NCBI RefSeq assembly: GCF_030378205.1
Contig: NZ_CP127385.1
Location: forward strand, 2,334,001-2,398,000
Reading direction: 5' to 3'
DNA length: 64,000 bases
Source: Bradyrhizobium sp. NP1
GTDB lineage: Bacteria > Pseudomonadota > Alphaproteobacteria > Rhizobiales > Xanthobacteraceae
Shown piece by piece: positions 26,583 through 35,139 of this stretch. The notes below the pieces were generated by a model. That model was not told the DNA's origin and did no database searches. It saw only the letters and a list, made by a program, of their open reading frames with translations. How positions within the stretch are numbered: position 1 is the stretch's first letter; each line of letters opens with the position of its first letter. The translations under genes were made by a program, and so were the position numbers.

Positions 26583-27455
26583 GTGAACGTCGTCAACCTG
26601 TTGATCGCGGGACTAGCAAACGGCAGCCTTTATGCCCTCGTCGCACTCGGCCTGGTCTTGATCTATAAAAGCCAGGACATGGTGAACTGGGCGCACGGGG
26701 AAACGCTGATGCTCGGCGCATTCACCGGCTATTTTGTGTATGTCCAGCTCAAGCTGCCGTACGTCGTCGCCTTTCTTCTTTCGGTCATAGCCGGCGTTCT
26801 CCTCGGATACATCGTCGAGCGACTGCTTGTTCGTCGGTTAGCTCACGTTCCCCATATCAGGCTTGCCATGCTGACCGTCGGGTTGGCCATATTTCTAAGG
26901 GGGGTGGCGCGGCTTCCTTTCGGATCTGACATCTACGCCTTTCCCCCTGCGTTCGGGTCGCAGCCGCTCAGCTTCGACGGGTTGGTCATCGCACCACAGG
27001 CGCTCATCAACATCGTTGCCGCTCTGCTGCTGGCGGGATCGTTCTTCGTCGTATTTCGTTTTACATCACTTGGCCGGCAGATGAGGGCGACACAACAAAG
27101 TCCGACCGGCGCGTCGATGGTCGGCGTGAATATAAACTGGATCTACTCACTCACATGGATCATAGCGTCGGCTGTCGGTTCGACCGCGGGCTTTCTCGCA
27201 GCGCCGCTGACGCTGCTCTATCCGGATATGGGGGCCGCCTATCTACTGAAGGGCTTCGCTGCCGCTGTGGTTGGAGGGTTCGGAAGTGCCCCAGGAGCGA
27301 TTGTCGGGGGCTTCACGATCGGAATCGTGGAAATGCTGTGCGGCGGCCTGATCAGCACGAAGATCATCGACATCTCGGCCTATCTGCTGATCATTCTGAT
27401 CATTTGCGTCCGGCCGGAGGGATTGTTCTCGACCGGCATTCGCAAGCGGGTCTGA
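26583..27455 (+). CDS. livH: LivH-type ABC permease
   Basis: A 290-residue permease with a GTG start after GAGGGAAACGCC, 22 bp behind the binding protein. It opens LLIAGLANGSLYALVALGLV and continues with VNWAHGETLMLGAFTGYF. The coupling loop QMRATQQSPTGASMVGVN and AAAVVGGFGSAPGAIVGGF are family markers. About eight membrane helices. It pairs with the LivM permease two bases downstream. Confidence 0.94.
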   Translation: MNVVNLLIAGLANGSLYALVALGLVLIYKSQDMVNWAHGETLMLGAFTGYFVYVQLKLPYVVAFLLSVIAGVLLGYIVERLLVRRLAHVPHIRLAMLTVGLAIFLRGVARLPFGSDIYAFPPAFGSQPLSFDGLVIAPQALINIVAALLLAGSFFVVFRFTSLGRQMRATQQSPTGASMVGVNINWIYSLTWIIASAVGSTAGFLAAPLTLLYPDMGAAYLLKGFAAAVVGGFGSAPGAIVGGFTIGIVEMLCGGLISTKIIDISAYLLIILIICVRPEGLFSTGIRKRV

Positions 27456-27457
27456 GA

Positions 27458-28552
27458 ATGAAGAACATCATCTTCTTCCTTTTTGCTGGCTGCGCCGCCG
27501 CACTCTTGATCGCACTTCCTGAGATCGGTGATCCCTATATTCTATACATCGCCAATCTAGTCCTGGCCTACGTCGTTGTAGCCATAGGCTTCAACATCCT
27601 GCTGGGGTTCGCAGGACAGTTCGCATTCGCGAGCGCGGCATTCATGGGAATCGGCGCCTATACCCTTGCGCTGCTCATGTCGCGACTGGGAGTTAGCTTT
27701 GCCGTAGCCCTTCCTGCATCCGGCGTCGTGGCCGCCGTGATAGGCGGTCTGGTGGCATTGCCGTCGCTGAGAATGAAGACCGTCTACCTCGCGATGGTCA
27801 CGATGGCGTTTGCCGAGATCGTCCAGTGGGTGCTGGTACAGTGGAAGGACGTCACCCTCGGTACAGAAGGCGTCAATGTTCCGTTCCCGAGTCTGGCCGG
27901 GTTCGAGATTTCAACTGATGAGGGCGTGTACTATCTCCTGCTGGGCATCGCTGCGGTGTGTTACTATCTCGCTCGCCGCCTCCTTCATTCGTGGATCGGG
28001 CGCGCCTTTGTGGCGATTCGTGAAAATGAAATCGCGGCGAAATGCAGCGGCATCAACGTGCCGGCAACCAAGGCGATTGCGTTCTGTCTTAGTGCTTTCT
28101 TTTCGGGCATCGGCGGAGCGATGTTTGCGCTGTCGCTGCGCTATATCGTCCCAGACGGTTTCGGCGTTTTTCAGCTCACGATTCATTTCTCGATGGTCGT
28201 GATTGGCGGTCTTGGAAGTCTCGTCGGTTCCCTGCTCGGCGCGCTTCTTCTCACGAGCCTCCCCGAGCTGCTGCGTGGTGCGCAGGCTTATCAGGAAATC
28301 ATCTATGGCGGTCTTCTGATATTCTTCGTGAGCTTCCTTCCCAACGGATTGGCGGGCTTCCTGCGAGCGCGCGGAATTCTGCCACCAGAAGTTCTTGTGC
28401 ACGGTTGGAGATCGTTCGCGGTGGGCCGTGAGGCCGGAGCGTCCGGCAAATCAAGCGATGGAGCCATGCCGTCGGGACTTCAGCAATCGGCATTTCACGA
28501 GGAAGCGGAGCAGGTTGCGGCCAAAGCTTGCGCCTCGAGGGCTGATACATGA
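27458..28552 (+). CDS. livM: LivM-type ABC permease with C-terminal extension
   Basis: A 364-residue permease. FNILLGFAGQFAFASAAFMG is the family core, LPSLRMKTVYLAMVTMAFAE follows, then the coupling helix SWIGRAFVAIRENEIAAKCS and VVIGGLGSLVGSLLGA. After the last helix a ~55-residue hydrophilic tail (from about HGWRSFAVGR) makes it longer than typical LivM proteins; the tail shows no domain I recognise. It overlaps the livG start by four bases. Confidence 0.93.
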   Translation: MKNIIFFLFAGCAAALLIALPEIGDPYILYIANLVLAYVVVAIGFNILLGFAGQFAFASAAFMGIGAYTLALLMSRLGVSFAVALPASGVVAAVIGGLVALPSLRMKTVYLAMVTMAFAEIVQWVLVQWKDVTLGTEGVNVPFPSLAGFEISTDEGVYYLLLGIAAVCYYLARRLLHSWIGRAFVAIRENEIAAKCSGINVPATKAIAFCLSAFFSGIGGAMFALSLRYIVPDGFGVFQLTIHFSMVVIGGLGSLVGSLLGALLLTSLPELLRGAQAYQEIIYGGLLIFFVSFLPNGLAGFLRARGILPPEVLVHGWRSFAVGREAGASGKSSDGAMPSGLQQSAFHEEAEQVAAKACASRADT

Positions 28553-29328
28553 GCACCGCACTGCTTCGCGCAGAATCGATTTCGGTGCGCTTCGGCGGGC
28601 TGTTGGCAGTCGACAATGCGTCGCTTCAGGTCGGCAGTGGAGAGATTTGCGGTCTTATCGGACCCAATGGTGCGGGCAAGACAACGTTCTTCAACGCAGT
28701 CTCTGGCCTTGTTCCAATAACATCAGGTGAGATCGAACTCGATGGTACTCGGATCAATACGCTGGCCGCACATGTGCGGGCGAAGCTGGGATTGAGACGA
28801 ACGTTCCAATCGGTTCAGCTCGCGCAGGAATTGACCGTCCTGGAAAATGTCGCGATCGGTCTCCATACGCAAATCAGGGAAAACATCTTCACCACGCTTT
28901 TTGAGCCCCGCGAGCGAAAACTCGCAGATTACGCGGCGCAGGAGAAGATTTATGAAGTCCTTGAAGAATTGCACGTCGGAGATCTTGCACTCAGACCCGT
29001 GAAGACGCTCAGTTTTGCGCAGCAGAGATACGTCGAAATCGCCAGAGCGCTTGCTCCCGCACCGAAGGTGCTGATGCTGGACGAGCCAGCCGCCGGCCTT
29101 ACGCCAGCGGAGATCGTGAACCTCGACAGGCTTTTGGTAAGGCTGGCGCGAAAGAACGGCATTGCGATTCTACTCGTCGAGCACGTGATGGATCTGGTCC
29201 TGAACGTGTGCGATCGGGTCTTCGTCTTCGAGAGTGGCCGACTGATCGCGAGCGGGTGTCCCGCCGAAATCGCGGGCCATCCTCGAGTCCGGGCTGCGTA
29301 CCTCGGAGATGAATATGCTGAGGGTTGA
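28549..29328 (+). CDS. livG: LivG-type ABC ATPase
   Basis: A 259-residue ATPase: Walker A GPNGAGKTTFF, Q-loop region GLRRTFQSVQLAQELTVLEN, degenerate signature LSFAQQRYVEIARALA, Walker B VLMLDEPAAGLTPAEI, H-loop LLVEHVMDLVL. The overlap with livM (ATGA) and with livF indicates translational coupling. It energises the importer encoded here together with LivF. Confidence 0.94.
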   Translation: MSTALLRAESISVRFGGLLAVDNASLQVGSGEICGLIGPNGAGKTTFFNAVSGLVPITSGEIELDGTRINTLAAHVRAKLGLRRTFQSVQLAQELTVLENVAIGLHTQIRENIFTTLFEPRERKLADYAAQEKIYEVLEELHVGDLALRPVKTLSFAQQRYVEIARALAPAPKVLMLDEPAAGLTPAEIVNLDRLLVRLARKNGIAILLVEHVMDLVLNVCDRVFVFESGRLIASGCPAEIAGHPRVRAAYLGDEYAEG

Positions 29329-30013
29329 GGGTGTGGCGGCGCGCTATGGCACCGTTGAGGTCCTTCGTGGCGTGTCGCTGGAGGTCGTGCCAAGAAGCGT
29401 CGTCGCGCTTCTCGGCGGAAACGGTGCCGGCAAAACGACGACGATGCGCGCCATTATGGGATTGTTGCCGATCACGGGCGGTTCCATCGAGTTTCGGGGG
29501 GCGAGGCTGGATGGCAGTTCTCCTCATAAAGTCGTTCGCCGGGGATTGGCTCTGGTCTCGCAGGATCGGGACCTTTTTCCCGAGATGACAGTAGCGGAAA
29601 ACCTCGAGTTGGGCGCGCTGTCCCTGTCCAGCAGCTTCGACAAGGAAGCGCTGCTTCACGACCAGTTGGAGTCGTTTCCTCGGCTCCGCGAACGGTTGTC
29701 GCAGCCAGCAGGAACTCTTTCCGGTGGAGAGCGGGCAATGTTGGCCGTTGCGCGCGCCCTCATGTCCAAACCGGAGCTGTTGCTGCTCGATGAGCCGACC
29801 TGCGGACTCGCTCCAATTGTTGTATCGGAGCTGGGTCGGGCGATCGTCAGGCTCAGTCAAGCTGGTCAGACGATCCTGCTCGTTGAGCAGAACATCAGGC
29901 TGGCCCTGCGAGTGTCCCAGCACGTTTACGCCATCAGGAATGGCAGGATCGACCTATCTGCCAAAACATCCGAAGTCTCGGAGGACGAATTGGCGAAATC
30001 CTACCTTCTGTGA
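29315..30013 (+). CDS. livF: LivF-type ABC ATPase
   Basis: A 232-residue ATPase with Walker A GGNGAGKTTTM, LVSQDRDLFPEMTVAENLEL, signature LSGGERAMLAVARALM, Walker B LLLLDEPTCGLAP and H-loop LLVEQNI. I prefer the ATG at 29315 (GGAG six bases upstream) over the ATG at 29309, which abuts the GGAG. It overlaps livG and ends the importer operon. Confidence 0.94.
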   Translation: MLRVEGVAARYGTVEVLRGVSLEVVPRSVVALLGGNGAGKTTTMRAIMGLLPITGGSIEFRGARLDGSSPHKVVRRGLALVSQDRDLFPEMTVAENLELGALSLSSSFDKEALLHDQLESFPRLRERLSQPAGTLSGGERAMLAVARALMSKPELLLLDEPTCGLAPIVVSELGRAIVRLSQAGQTILLVEQNIRLALRVSQHVYAIRNGRIDLSAKTSEVSEDELAKSYLL

Positions 30014-30056
30014 TCAGTTGCGGTCGTTCGTATGGGGAGGAAGTGGAGCGCTGCTT

Positions 30057-30209
30057 ATGATGATCCCGGAGCGCCGCAGTGAATTCTCCTGGCAACCGGC
30101 GCAACGTCTGGGCGACGAGAGGCTTTCAGAAGCATTTCTCTGGATCCTGTCCATTCTGGGGGCGGTCGTGAATGTCGCCGTTATCGCAGCCGTTCTCTTG
30201 CTGAAGTAG
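30057..30209 (+). CDS. Possible small single-helix membrane protein (50 aa)
   Basis: The frame begins MMIPERRSEFSWQPAQRLGD and continues into one strongly hydrophobic helix (AFLWILSILGAVVNVAVIAA) ending in VLLLK. It sits 43 bp behind the importer operon on the same strand and just before the convergent oxidoreductase. A GGAG lies ~10 bases upstream of the first ATG. No family recognised; it may be an importer-associated peptide or a chance frame. Confidence 0.4.
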   Translation: MMIPERRSEFSWQPAQRLGDERLSEAFLWILSILGAVVNVAVIAAVLLLK

Positions 30210-30251
30210 TTCGTTTCCAGATGCCCTGCGCGTGCGCCGCCGGAGGCGTTG

Positions 30252-31541
30252 CTAGAAGCGAGAAACTCGAAATGGCGAGATGTCGATCGCTGGCTTTGAT
30301 CCGGTGACCAGCGCCGCAATAAGTTCAGCAGTCATTGGAGCGCCGGTCAGGCCGAGGTGACCGTTCCCGAAGGCGTAGAACACATTGTTGAATCGTGAAG
30401 CTCGGTCGATAACTGGCAGCGAGTCTGGCATGCAGGGGCGATGGCCCATCCAAATACTCTCGTCGATCCCGACTTTAAGATCTGGCAGCAGTTCCGGTAC
30501 GTTCGCGATGAGCGCGCGTGCCCTGGCGTAGTTGGGGGCGCTGTCAAGACTGTCAAATTCCACCGTTCCGGCAATTCTCAACCCGATATCCATGGGCGTG
30601 ACAAAATATTTGCGATCTGCAGCGACAACCGGCCGGCTTAGCTCGACGTTCGGCTTGTGAACGGTGATATGATAGCCGCGCTGCGTTTGGAGGGGCAGAT
30701 CATCACCAATCTGCCGGGTGAGCCTCGTCGACCAAGCGCCTGCTGCAATCACGAAGGCATCCCCCGTCACGGGGCCGGAATTCGTCAGCAGCGCGCGTGG
30801 CCTTTCCGGGCCGATATCGAACGCAACCACTTTTGCATTGATGACCTCGCCGCCCCTTCTCACAAACACTTCCGTGAGCCTGTCGACAAGTCCCGCGGGA
30901 TTGGTGATCATGCCTTCGTTCGGAAGATAGACGCCGAACGAGTATCGCTTGCCGATGGATGGCTCAAGCTGACGTATATCGTCGGCATTGACATCCTCGA
31001 CGGTTACGCCGCGCGCCCTTCGCAGCGCCCAAACTGCCTGATCTTTCCGAAAACTGTGCTCGTCCGCATAAAGCTGCAGCTGGCCGCGCCGGCGGATGAG
31101 GTCGGTACCTCCGATCTCGGCCAGGAGTCCCGTGTACAGCTCGATCGAAGTGCCGAGCAGGGCGCTCAAACCCAGCGAGATTTCCTGAACGCGAGCAGGC
31201 GACGCTTCCCTGACGAAGCGCCACAGCCACGGCGCCGCCTGCAGAATGTAACTCGCGCGAATATGGAGGGGAGCCTTGGGATCAAGCAGCATTCCGGGCA
31301 CCTGGGCAAGCACGCCGGGCATGGCCAGCGGCGCGACCGATCCGGGGCTAAGGCTTCCCGCGTTGCCGAAAGAACAGCGCTTCTCGGCGATCCCCTCGTC
31401 GACCACCACGACCTGCAGGCCGCGCTTCAATAGCGCCAGCGCCGCCGTGATGCCGGCGATTCCACCTCCTACCACCACGAGCCGGGAAAATGGTCGATGT
31501 TCGGCTCTTTGCGGATTGATTGTGTGCACTGGGAGGTGCAT
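30252..31541 (-). CDS. FAD-dependent D-amino-acid dehydrogenase-like oxidoreductase (DadA/DAO family)
   Basis: A 429-residue flavoprotein. The dinucleotide-binding motif VVVGGGIAGITAALALLKRG begins near residue 22. CSFGNAGSLSPGSVAP is the DadA-type active-site entry, and the C-terminal FYAFGNGHLGLTGAPMTAEL closes the FAD site. I start at the ATG at 31541 (AGGGG upstream) because the ATG at 31571 falls inside the promoter and operator. It would deaminate a D-amino acid (or similar amine) to a keto acid with electrons to the respiratory chain, the logical last step after hydantoinase and carbamoylase. The true substrate is not determined. Confidence 0.88.
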   Translation of the reverse strand: MHLPVHTINPQRAEHRPFSRLVVVGGGIAGITAALALLKRGLQVVVVDEGIAEKRCSFGNAGSLSPGSVAPLAMPGVLAQVPGMLLDPKAPLHIRASYILQAAPWLWRFVREASPARVQEISLGLSALLGTSIELYTGLLAEIGGTDLIRRRGQLQLYADEHSFRKDQAVWALRRARGVTVEDVNADDIRQLEPSIGKRYSFGVYLPNEGMITNPAGLVDRLTEVFVRRGGEVINAKVVAFDIGPERPRALLTNSGPVTGDAFVIAAGAWSTRLTRQIGDDLPLQTQRGYHITVHKPNVELSRPVVAADRKYFVTPMDIGLRIAGTVEFDSLDSAPNYARARALIANVPELLPDLKVGIDESIWMGHRPCMPDSLPVIDRASRFNNVFYAFGNGHLGLTGAPMTAELIAALVTGSKPAIDISPFRVSRF

Positions 31542-31577
31542 TCCGGACCCCTGCGTGAAATCGCAATACAATGTTTA

Positions 31578-31594
31578 TGTATCGTATTGCAATC
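31578..31594. promoter_or_regulatory. Candidate IclR operator, site C
   Basis: TGTATCGTATTGCAATC, differing from site B at one base. It covers the -10 box of the minus-strand oxidoreductase promoter. A wider inverted repeat, GCAATAC (31563-31569) with GTATTGC (31584-31590), overlaps it. Confidence 0.65.
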
Positions 31595-31608
31595 AATGGG
31601 AGTGTCAA
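31581..31608 (-). promoter_or_regulatory. Sigma-70-like promoter of the D-amino-acid dehydrogenase-like gene
   Basis: On the minus strand TTGACA (31608-31603), 16-bp spacer, TACGAT (31586-31581), about 40 bp ahead of the chosen ATG. The -10 box lies inside operator site C, a layout suited to repression. Confidence 0.55.
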
Positions 31609-31645
31609 TGAACTTGCCTCAGTGGCCGCCCTGCGCGGCGGGCAA

Positions 31646-31674
31646 TTGACGCATTTGCGATAACCGAGTATCGT
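31646..31674 (+). promoter_or_regulatory. Sigma-70-like promoter of the amidohydrolase operon
   Basis: TTGACG (31646-31651), 17-bp spacer, TATCGT (31669-31674), 37 bp before the first carbamoylase-type gene. The -10 box is buried in operator site D. Confidence 0.5.
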
Positions 31675-31683
31675 ACTCCGATT
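31667..31683. promoter_or_regulatory. Candidate IclR operator, site D
   Basis: AGTATCGTACTCCGATT keeps the GTATCGTA core of sites B and C and the ATNGNANTNCNAT palindrome frame. It also contains the inverted arms GAGTA/TACTC (31666-31678). Weaker match than A-C. Confidence 0.45.
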
Positions 31684-31710
31684 AAAGCGTATCGAAAGTC
31701 GGAGCGGGCG

Positions 31711-32577
31711 ATGGCGAGAACGATCAAGGTGGCTGCAGCGCAGACTGGCTCGGTCGAATCGGATGACATGATGTCAACCGTTCCGCGCGCGCTCGGCATG
31801 ATCGATGAGGCGGCGCGCCAAGGCGTCAAGATCATGACGTTCTGCGAACTCTTCCTGTCTCCGTTCTTTCCGAACCAGTTGATCGAAGATAACGATCGAT
31901 TCTTTACTGAGCCCACGGGCCCGGTCTTGAGTCCGATCCTGGAGCGGGCAAGATCGCTTGGGGTCGCGCTCGTCCTGCCATTCGGAGAGCGGGCCAATAC
32001 CGGCAACTACAATTCGGCGCTGATTGTCGATTCGTCAGGAAAGGTTCAGGGCGTCTATCGCAAGACGCACATACCGGCGTACTTTCCAAATCAGCAGGCC
32101 GGGGGCACTGGCAGTTACGAGAAGTTCTACTTCACGCCAGGCGGTTCATTGCCGGTATTTGAGGTGGACGGCGTTCGGATCGGAGTCCAGATCTGCAATG
32201 ACCGTCTGTATCCGGAAGGCTCGAGAGTCCTGGCCTTGTCGGGTGCAGAGATCATATTCATGCCGATTGCGTATTCTGTCTATGCCAACCCCGAGCATCG
32301 TAATTCCATTTGGGAGCTGGCGCTCAGGTCGCGCGCATTTGAGAATGGTGTCTACGTCGTTGCCGCAAACAAGGTCGGCGTCGAGGGAGTGCGCCGACAT
32401 CTTGGTCGCAGCATGATCGTCGATCCGCAGGGCATGAAGATGGCGGAGGCCAGCAACGAACAGGAGGAGTTGCTGGTGCGCGAGTTGGACCTCGATGTGG
32501 TGTCGGCCTATCGCAAGAAGTTTCCGTGGTGGCGCGACCGTCGTCCCGAGCTTTACGGGGCGATCAGTCAGGCGTGA
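31711..32577 (+). CDS. Carbon-nitrogen hydrolase, N-carbamoyl amino acid/beta-ureidopropionase type (copy 1)
   Basis: A 288-residue nitrilase-superfamily amidohydrolase. The catalytic triad is visible: Glu46 (FCELFLSPFF), Lys118 (YRKTHIP), Cys162 (GVQICNDRLYPEG). The residue after the nucleophile is Asn, where most relatives and copy 2 have Tyr. It would hydrolyse an N-carbamoyl amino acid to amino acid, CO2 and ammonia in the cytoplasm. It heads an apparent operon of four genes running to 36009 (amidohydrolase, LLM enzyme, hydantoinase, second amidohydrolase), with operator D at its promoter. GGAG lies six bases before the ATG. Confidence 0.9.
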   Translation: MARTIKVAAAQTGSVESDDMMSTVPRALGMIDEAARQGVKIMTFCELFLSPFFPNQLIEDNDRFFTEPTGPVLSPILERARSLGVALVLPFGERANTGNYNSALIVDSSGKVQGVYRKTHIPAYFPNQQAGGTGSYEKFYFTPGGSLPVFEVDGVRIGVQICNDRLYPEGSRVLALSGAEIIFMPIAYSVYANPEHRNSIWELALRSRAFENGVYVVAANKVGVEGVRRHLGRSMIVDPQGMKMAEASNEQEELLVRELDLDVVSAYRKKFPWWRDRRPELYGAISQA

Positions 32578-32657
32578 CCCCCAAGGGCAGGATGGCCACG
32601 CCACCGTGACGAGCTTGTGCGACGGCCGTCAAAACCTCGCGAGGGAGGCGGGTTGGA

Positions 32658-33620
32658 ATGAAGATCAGTCTGGGCGTTTATCCGAACGAGACCCCCGCCC
32701 AAATTATCGATAGCGCAAAGCTTGCCGAGAAGGTCGGCTTCGACACGCTTTGGATGCTCGATTCGCATCTGCTGTTCAGGGAAGTTTACACCATGCTCGG
32801 TGCCCTGTCGGTGTCGACGACTAAATTGCGTTTCGGTACGGCGGTGACCAATCCGTTGACGAGGCATCCCACGGTCACTGCGTCCGCGTTCTCCACGCTG
32901 CATGCGTTGAGCGGCGGACGTGCAACGCTTGGCATCAGTGTCGGAGACAGTGCGCTGAAGGCCATGAATCTAGAGATAGCGAAGATGGCCGAGCTGGCCG
33001 ATACGGTGGTGAAGATCCGCGCGTTGCTCGGGGGGCAGTCGGCTTCGTTTTCGGGAGAGGATCAGGCGAAACTGATCTTCGGCAACGTGGATATTCCGAT
33101 CTATGTCGCAGCCACAGGCCCCAAGATGCTGAAGATGGCCGGAGCGATGGCGGACGGCGTTATCCTCATGAACGGTGTTGCGCCCGAGCTGATCGAGGCG
33201 GCGATTGCGCTGGTGCGCGAAGGAGAGCGCGAAGCCGGTCGGCCGAACGGAGAGACAAAGATGGTGGTGTGGGCGGCCTGTCACCCGTCCTTCGACGCCG
33301 TCAAGTATAACGTCGCAAGGGCAATCCTTCGCAACATTCCGGGCCCCATGGATGAGCTCACAAGGACGACGGCCGCCAAGGTAAGGGAAGCATACAACTA
33401 CGAACAGCACGGGCGGTCGGAAGCGGAGTTCGGCAAGATCGTTCCCGACGCAATCGTCACGCGCTACGCGTTTGCGGGTGACCCTTCGATGATCAAAGGC
33501 CAGATTGATGCCTTGGCGCCTCTCGGCGTCGACGAGGTGGTACTCGCGATTCCGGTCGCGCCGGAAATCAAGTCACGGAACGACGTCATGCAGGAACTCA
33601 CGCCAATCATCTCAAATTGA
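32658..33620 (+). CDS. LLM-class flavin-dependent oxidoreductase
   Basis: A 320-residue TIM-barrel enzyme of the luciferase-like monooxygenase/methylene-tetrahydromethanopterin-reductase family, behind GGGAGG. Markers: LAEKVGFDTLWMLDSHLLFR near the N-terminus, TKLRFGTAVTNPLTRHPTV, LSGGRATLGISVGDSALK and IPIYVAATGPKMLKMAGAMA. It uses FMN or F420; the sequence alone does not settle which. Placed between two ureide-cleaving genes, it may oxygenate or reduce the heterocyclic substrate. Confidence 0.9.
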   Translation: MKISLGVYPNETPAQIIDSAKLAEKVGFDTLWMLDSHLLFREVYTMLGALSVSTTKLRFGTAVTNPLTRHPTVTASAFSTLHALSGGRATLGISVGDSALKAMNLEIAKMAELADTVVKIRALLGGQSASFSGEDQAKLIFGNVDIPIYVAATGPKMLKMAGAMADGVILMNGVAPELIEAAIALVREGEREAGRPNGETKMVVWAACHPSFDAVKYNVARAILRNIPGPMDELTRTTAAKVREAYNYEQHGRSEAEFGKIVPDAIVTRYAFAGDPSMIKGQIDALAPLGVDEVVLAIPVAPEIKSRNDVMQELTPIISN

Positions 33621-33673
33621 GGTGTCGCTGGATTTAACTTCTGGCGAGACGTCGGCAGCGTCGGAGCACATCA

Positions 33674-35071
33674 ATGAAAGAATGCGATGTTATCTTCACT
33701 GGTGGTCAGGTGGTGTTGGGCGACGGCTCCGTCGAAAATGTCGATATCGGTGTTAAGGAAGGCAAGGTCTCGCAAATAGCTCAGGTCGGCGAGATCGGAA
33801 GTGGAGCAGAGCGCGTCGACATTCGCGGGCTGACTGTCCTGCCGGGTATCGTAGACGCACATATCCACCTGGGGCACGGCAACGACATTACTCGCCCCAG
33901 GGCCCCAAGCGATGCCGATACGGAAACGGCGTCAGCGGCTGCTGGCGGGGTAACGTCCTTCATCTCGTACGTCATAGCGTCCGAGCCGTACGAAGACGGC
34001 ATCTTTGAAACGATTCGAAACATCTGCGAGCAACGTGCGAGGGTGGACTTCGGCTTCCACCTGGTCATTTCGACGCCAGAGCAGCTTGCCTCCGTCCCCA
34101 TGTACGCAGAACGGTTTGGTGTCTCCTCGTTCAAGCTGTTCATGTATAATCGTGGAGGCGAGGGGGCTCGGCTCGGTTTGCCGGACATAGATGATGGGTT
34201 CCTGTATCGGCTCGCGGAGGCGGTTCACGCTTCCGGGGCAGTGTTGTGCCCTCATTGCGAAAACATCGAAGCTGCCTGGGTGTTCCGAGATCGGCTGATG
34301 ACTTCCGATCCCGAGGGAAAGGGAGGCCTGGCCGCATGGAGTGGCTCACGGCCGCCCTTCCTGGAAGCCGAGGCAGTCCATCGGGTTTCGACGCTCGCGC
34401 GACATGCCGACGCTCCGGTTCATATGGTCCATTGCTCGTCCGCGGAAGGTCTCGCCGCATCCGTCGCCCAGCGCGCCCTCGGCGCCGATCTGACCGTCGA
34501 AACGTGCACACAATATCTCACTCACGATGTCGATTGGCCCGGTGGGATCAAGGCGAAGGTCAATCCTCCGGTCAGGACCAGGAGCGACGTGGAAGCGCTC
34601 TGGAACGGAATCAGGCTGGGCCAGATCGACACCGTTGCGACGGATCATGTGCACCGACCGGGGACGGCAAAGCAGGGCGGCGTATGGAAAGCGTCGCCCG
34701 GCTTTCCGGGGCTCGAGACGTTACTCCCCGTCATGCTCAGTGAAGGTCATCATAAGCGGGGAATATCCCTCGGCCGTATTGCTTCGCTCCTTAGCGCGAA
34801 TCCCGCCCGAATCATGGGCTGCCGGTCAAAAGGCAAGATCGCGGTGGGAAAAGACGCAGACCTGTCGATCGTCGACTTGAATGCGGAGTGGACCGCCGAC
34901 GAGCGAAGCATGAGGTCAGATGCGGGATTTTCCATATACGACGGTTGGAAGTTCAAGGGGCGCGTCGTTCACACCGTCGTACGTGGCGGATTCGCCTTCC
35001 GCGACGGCAAGCTATGCGAAAGCGCTGTCGGTACCGGCAAATATCTTTATCGAAAGCGTGGCCGTGGCTAG
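33674..35071 (+). CDS. Hydantoinase/dihydropyrimidinase-family cyclic amidohydrolase
   Basis: A 465-residue metal-dependent hydrolase opening cyclic ureides. The binuclear zinc site is complete: His63 and His65 (VDAHIHLGHG), carboxylated Lys154 (SSFKLFMYN), His194 (CPHCEN), His250 or His253 (VHMVHCSS) and Asp324 (VATDHVHR). Length fits D-hydantoinase (~460). GGAG nine bases before the ATG. With the flanking carbamoylase-type genes it gives ring opening then decarbamoylation; with the upstream flavoprotein, deamination. Allantoinase or dihydropyrimidinase activity is an alternative. Confidence 0.9.
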   Translation: MKECDVIFTGGQVVLGDGSVENVDIGVKEGKVSQIAQVGEIGSGAERVDIRGLTVLPGIVDAHIHLGHGNDITRPRAPSDADTETASAAAGGVTSFISYVIASEPYEDGIFETIRNICEQRARVDFGFHLVISTPEQLASVPMYAERFGVSSFKLFMYNRGGEGARLGLPDIDDGFLYRLAEAVHASGAVLCPHCENIEAAWVFRDRLMTSDPEGKGGLAAWSGSRPPFLEAEAVHRVSTLARHADAPVHMVHCSSAEGLAASVAQRALGADLTVETCTQYLTHDVDWPGGIKAKVNPPVRTRSDVEALWNGIRLGQIDTVATDHVHRPGTAKQGGVWKASPGFPGLETLLPVMLSEGHHKRGISLGRIASLLSANPARIMGCRSKGKIAVGKDADLSIVDLNAEWTADERSMRSDAGFSIYDGWKFKGRVVHTVVRGGFAFRDGKLCESAVGTGKYLYRKRGRG

Positions 35072-35139
35072 CGTCGAGCAGAGACCAAGCGCGAACATCG
35101 AACCCCGAACGCACAACATTGCCGAGTCAGGAAATTAGG

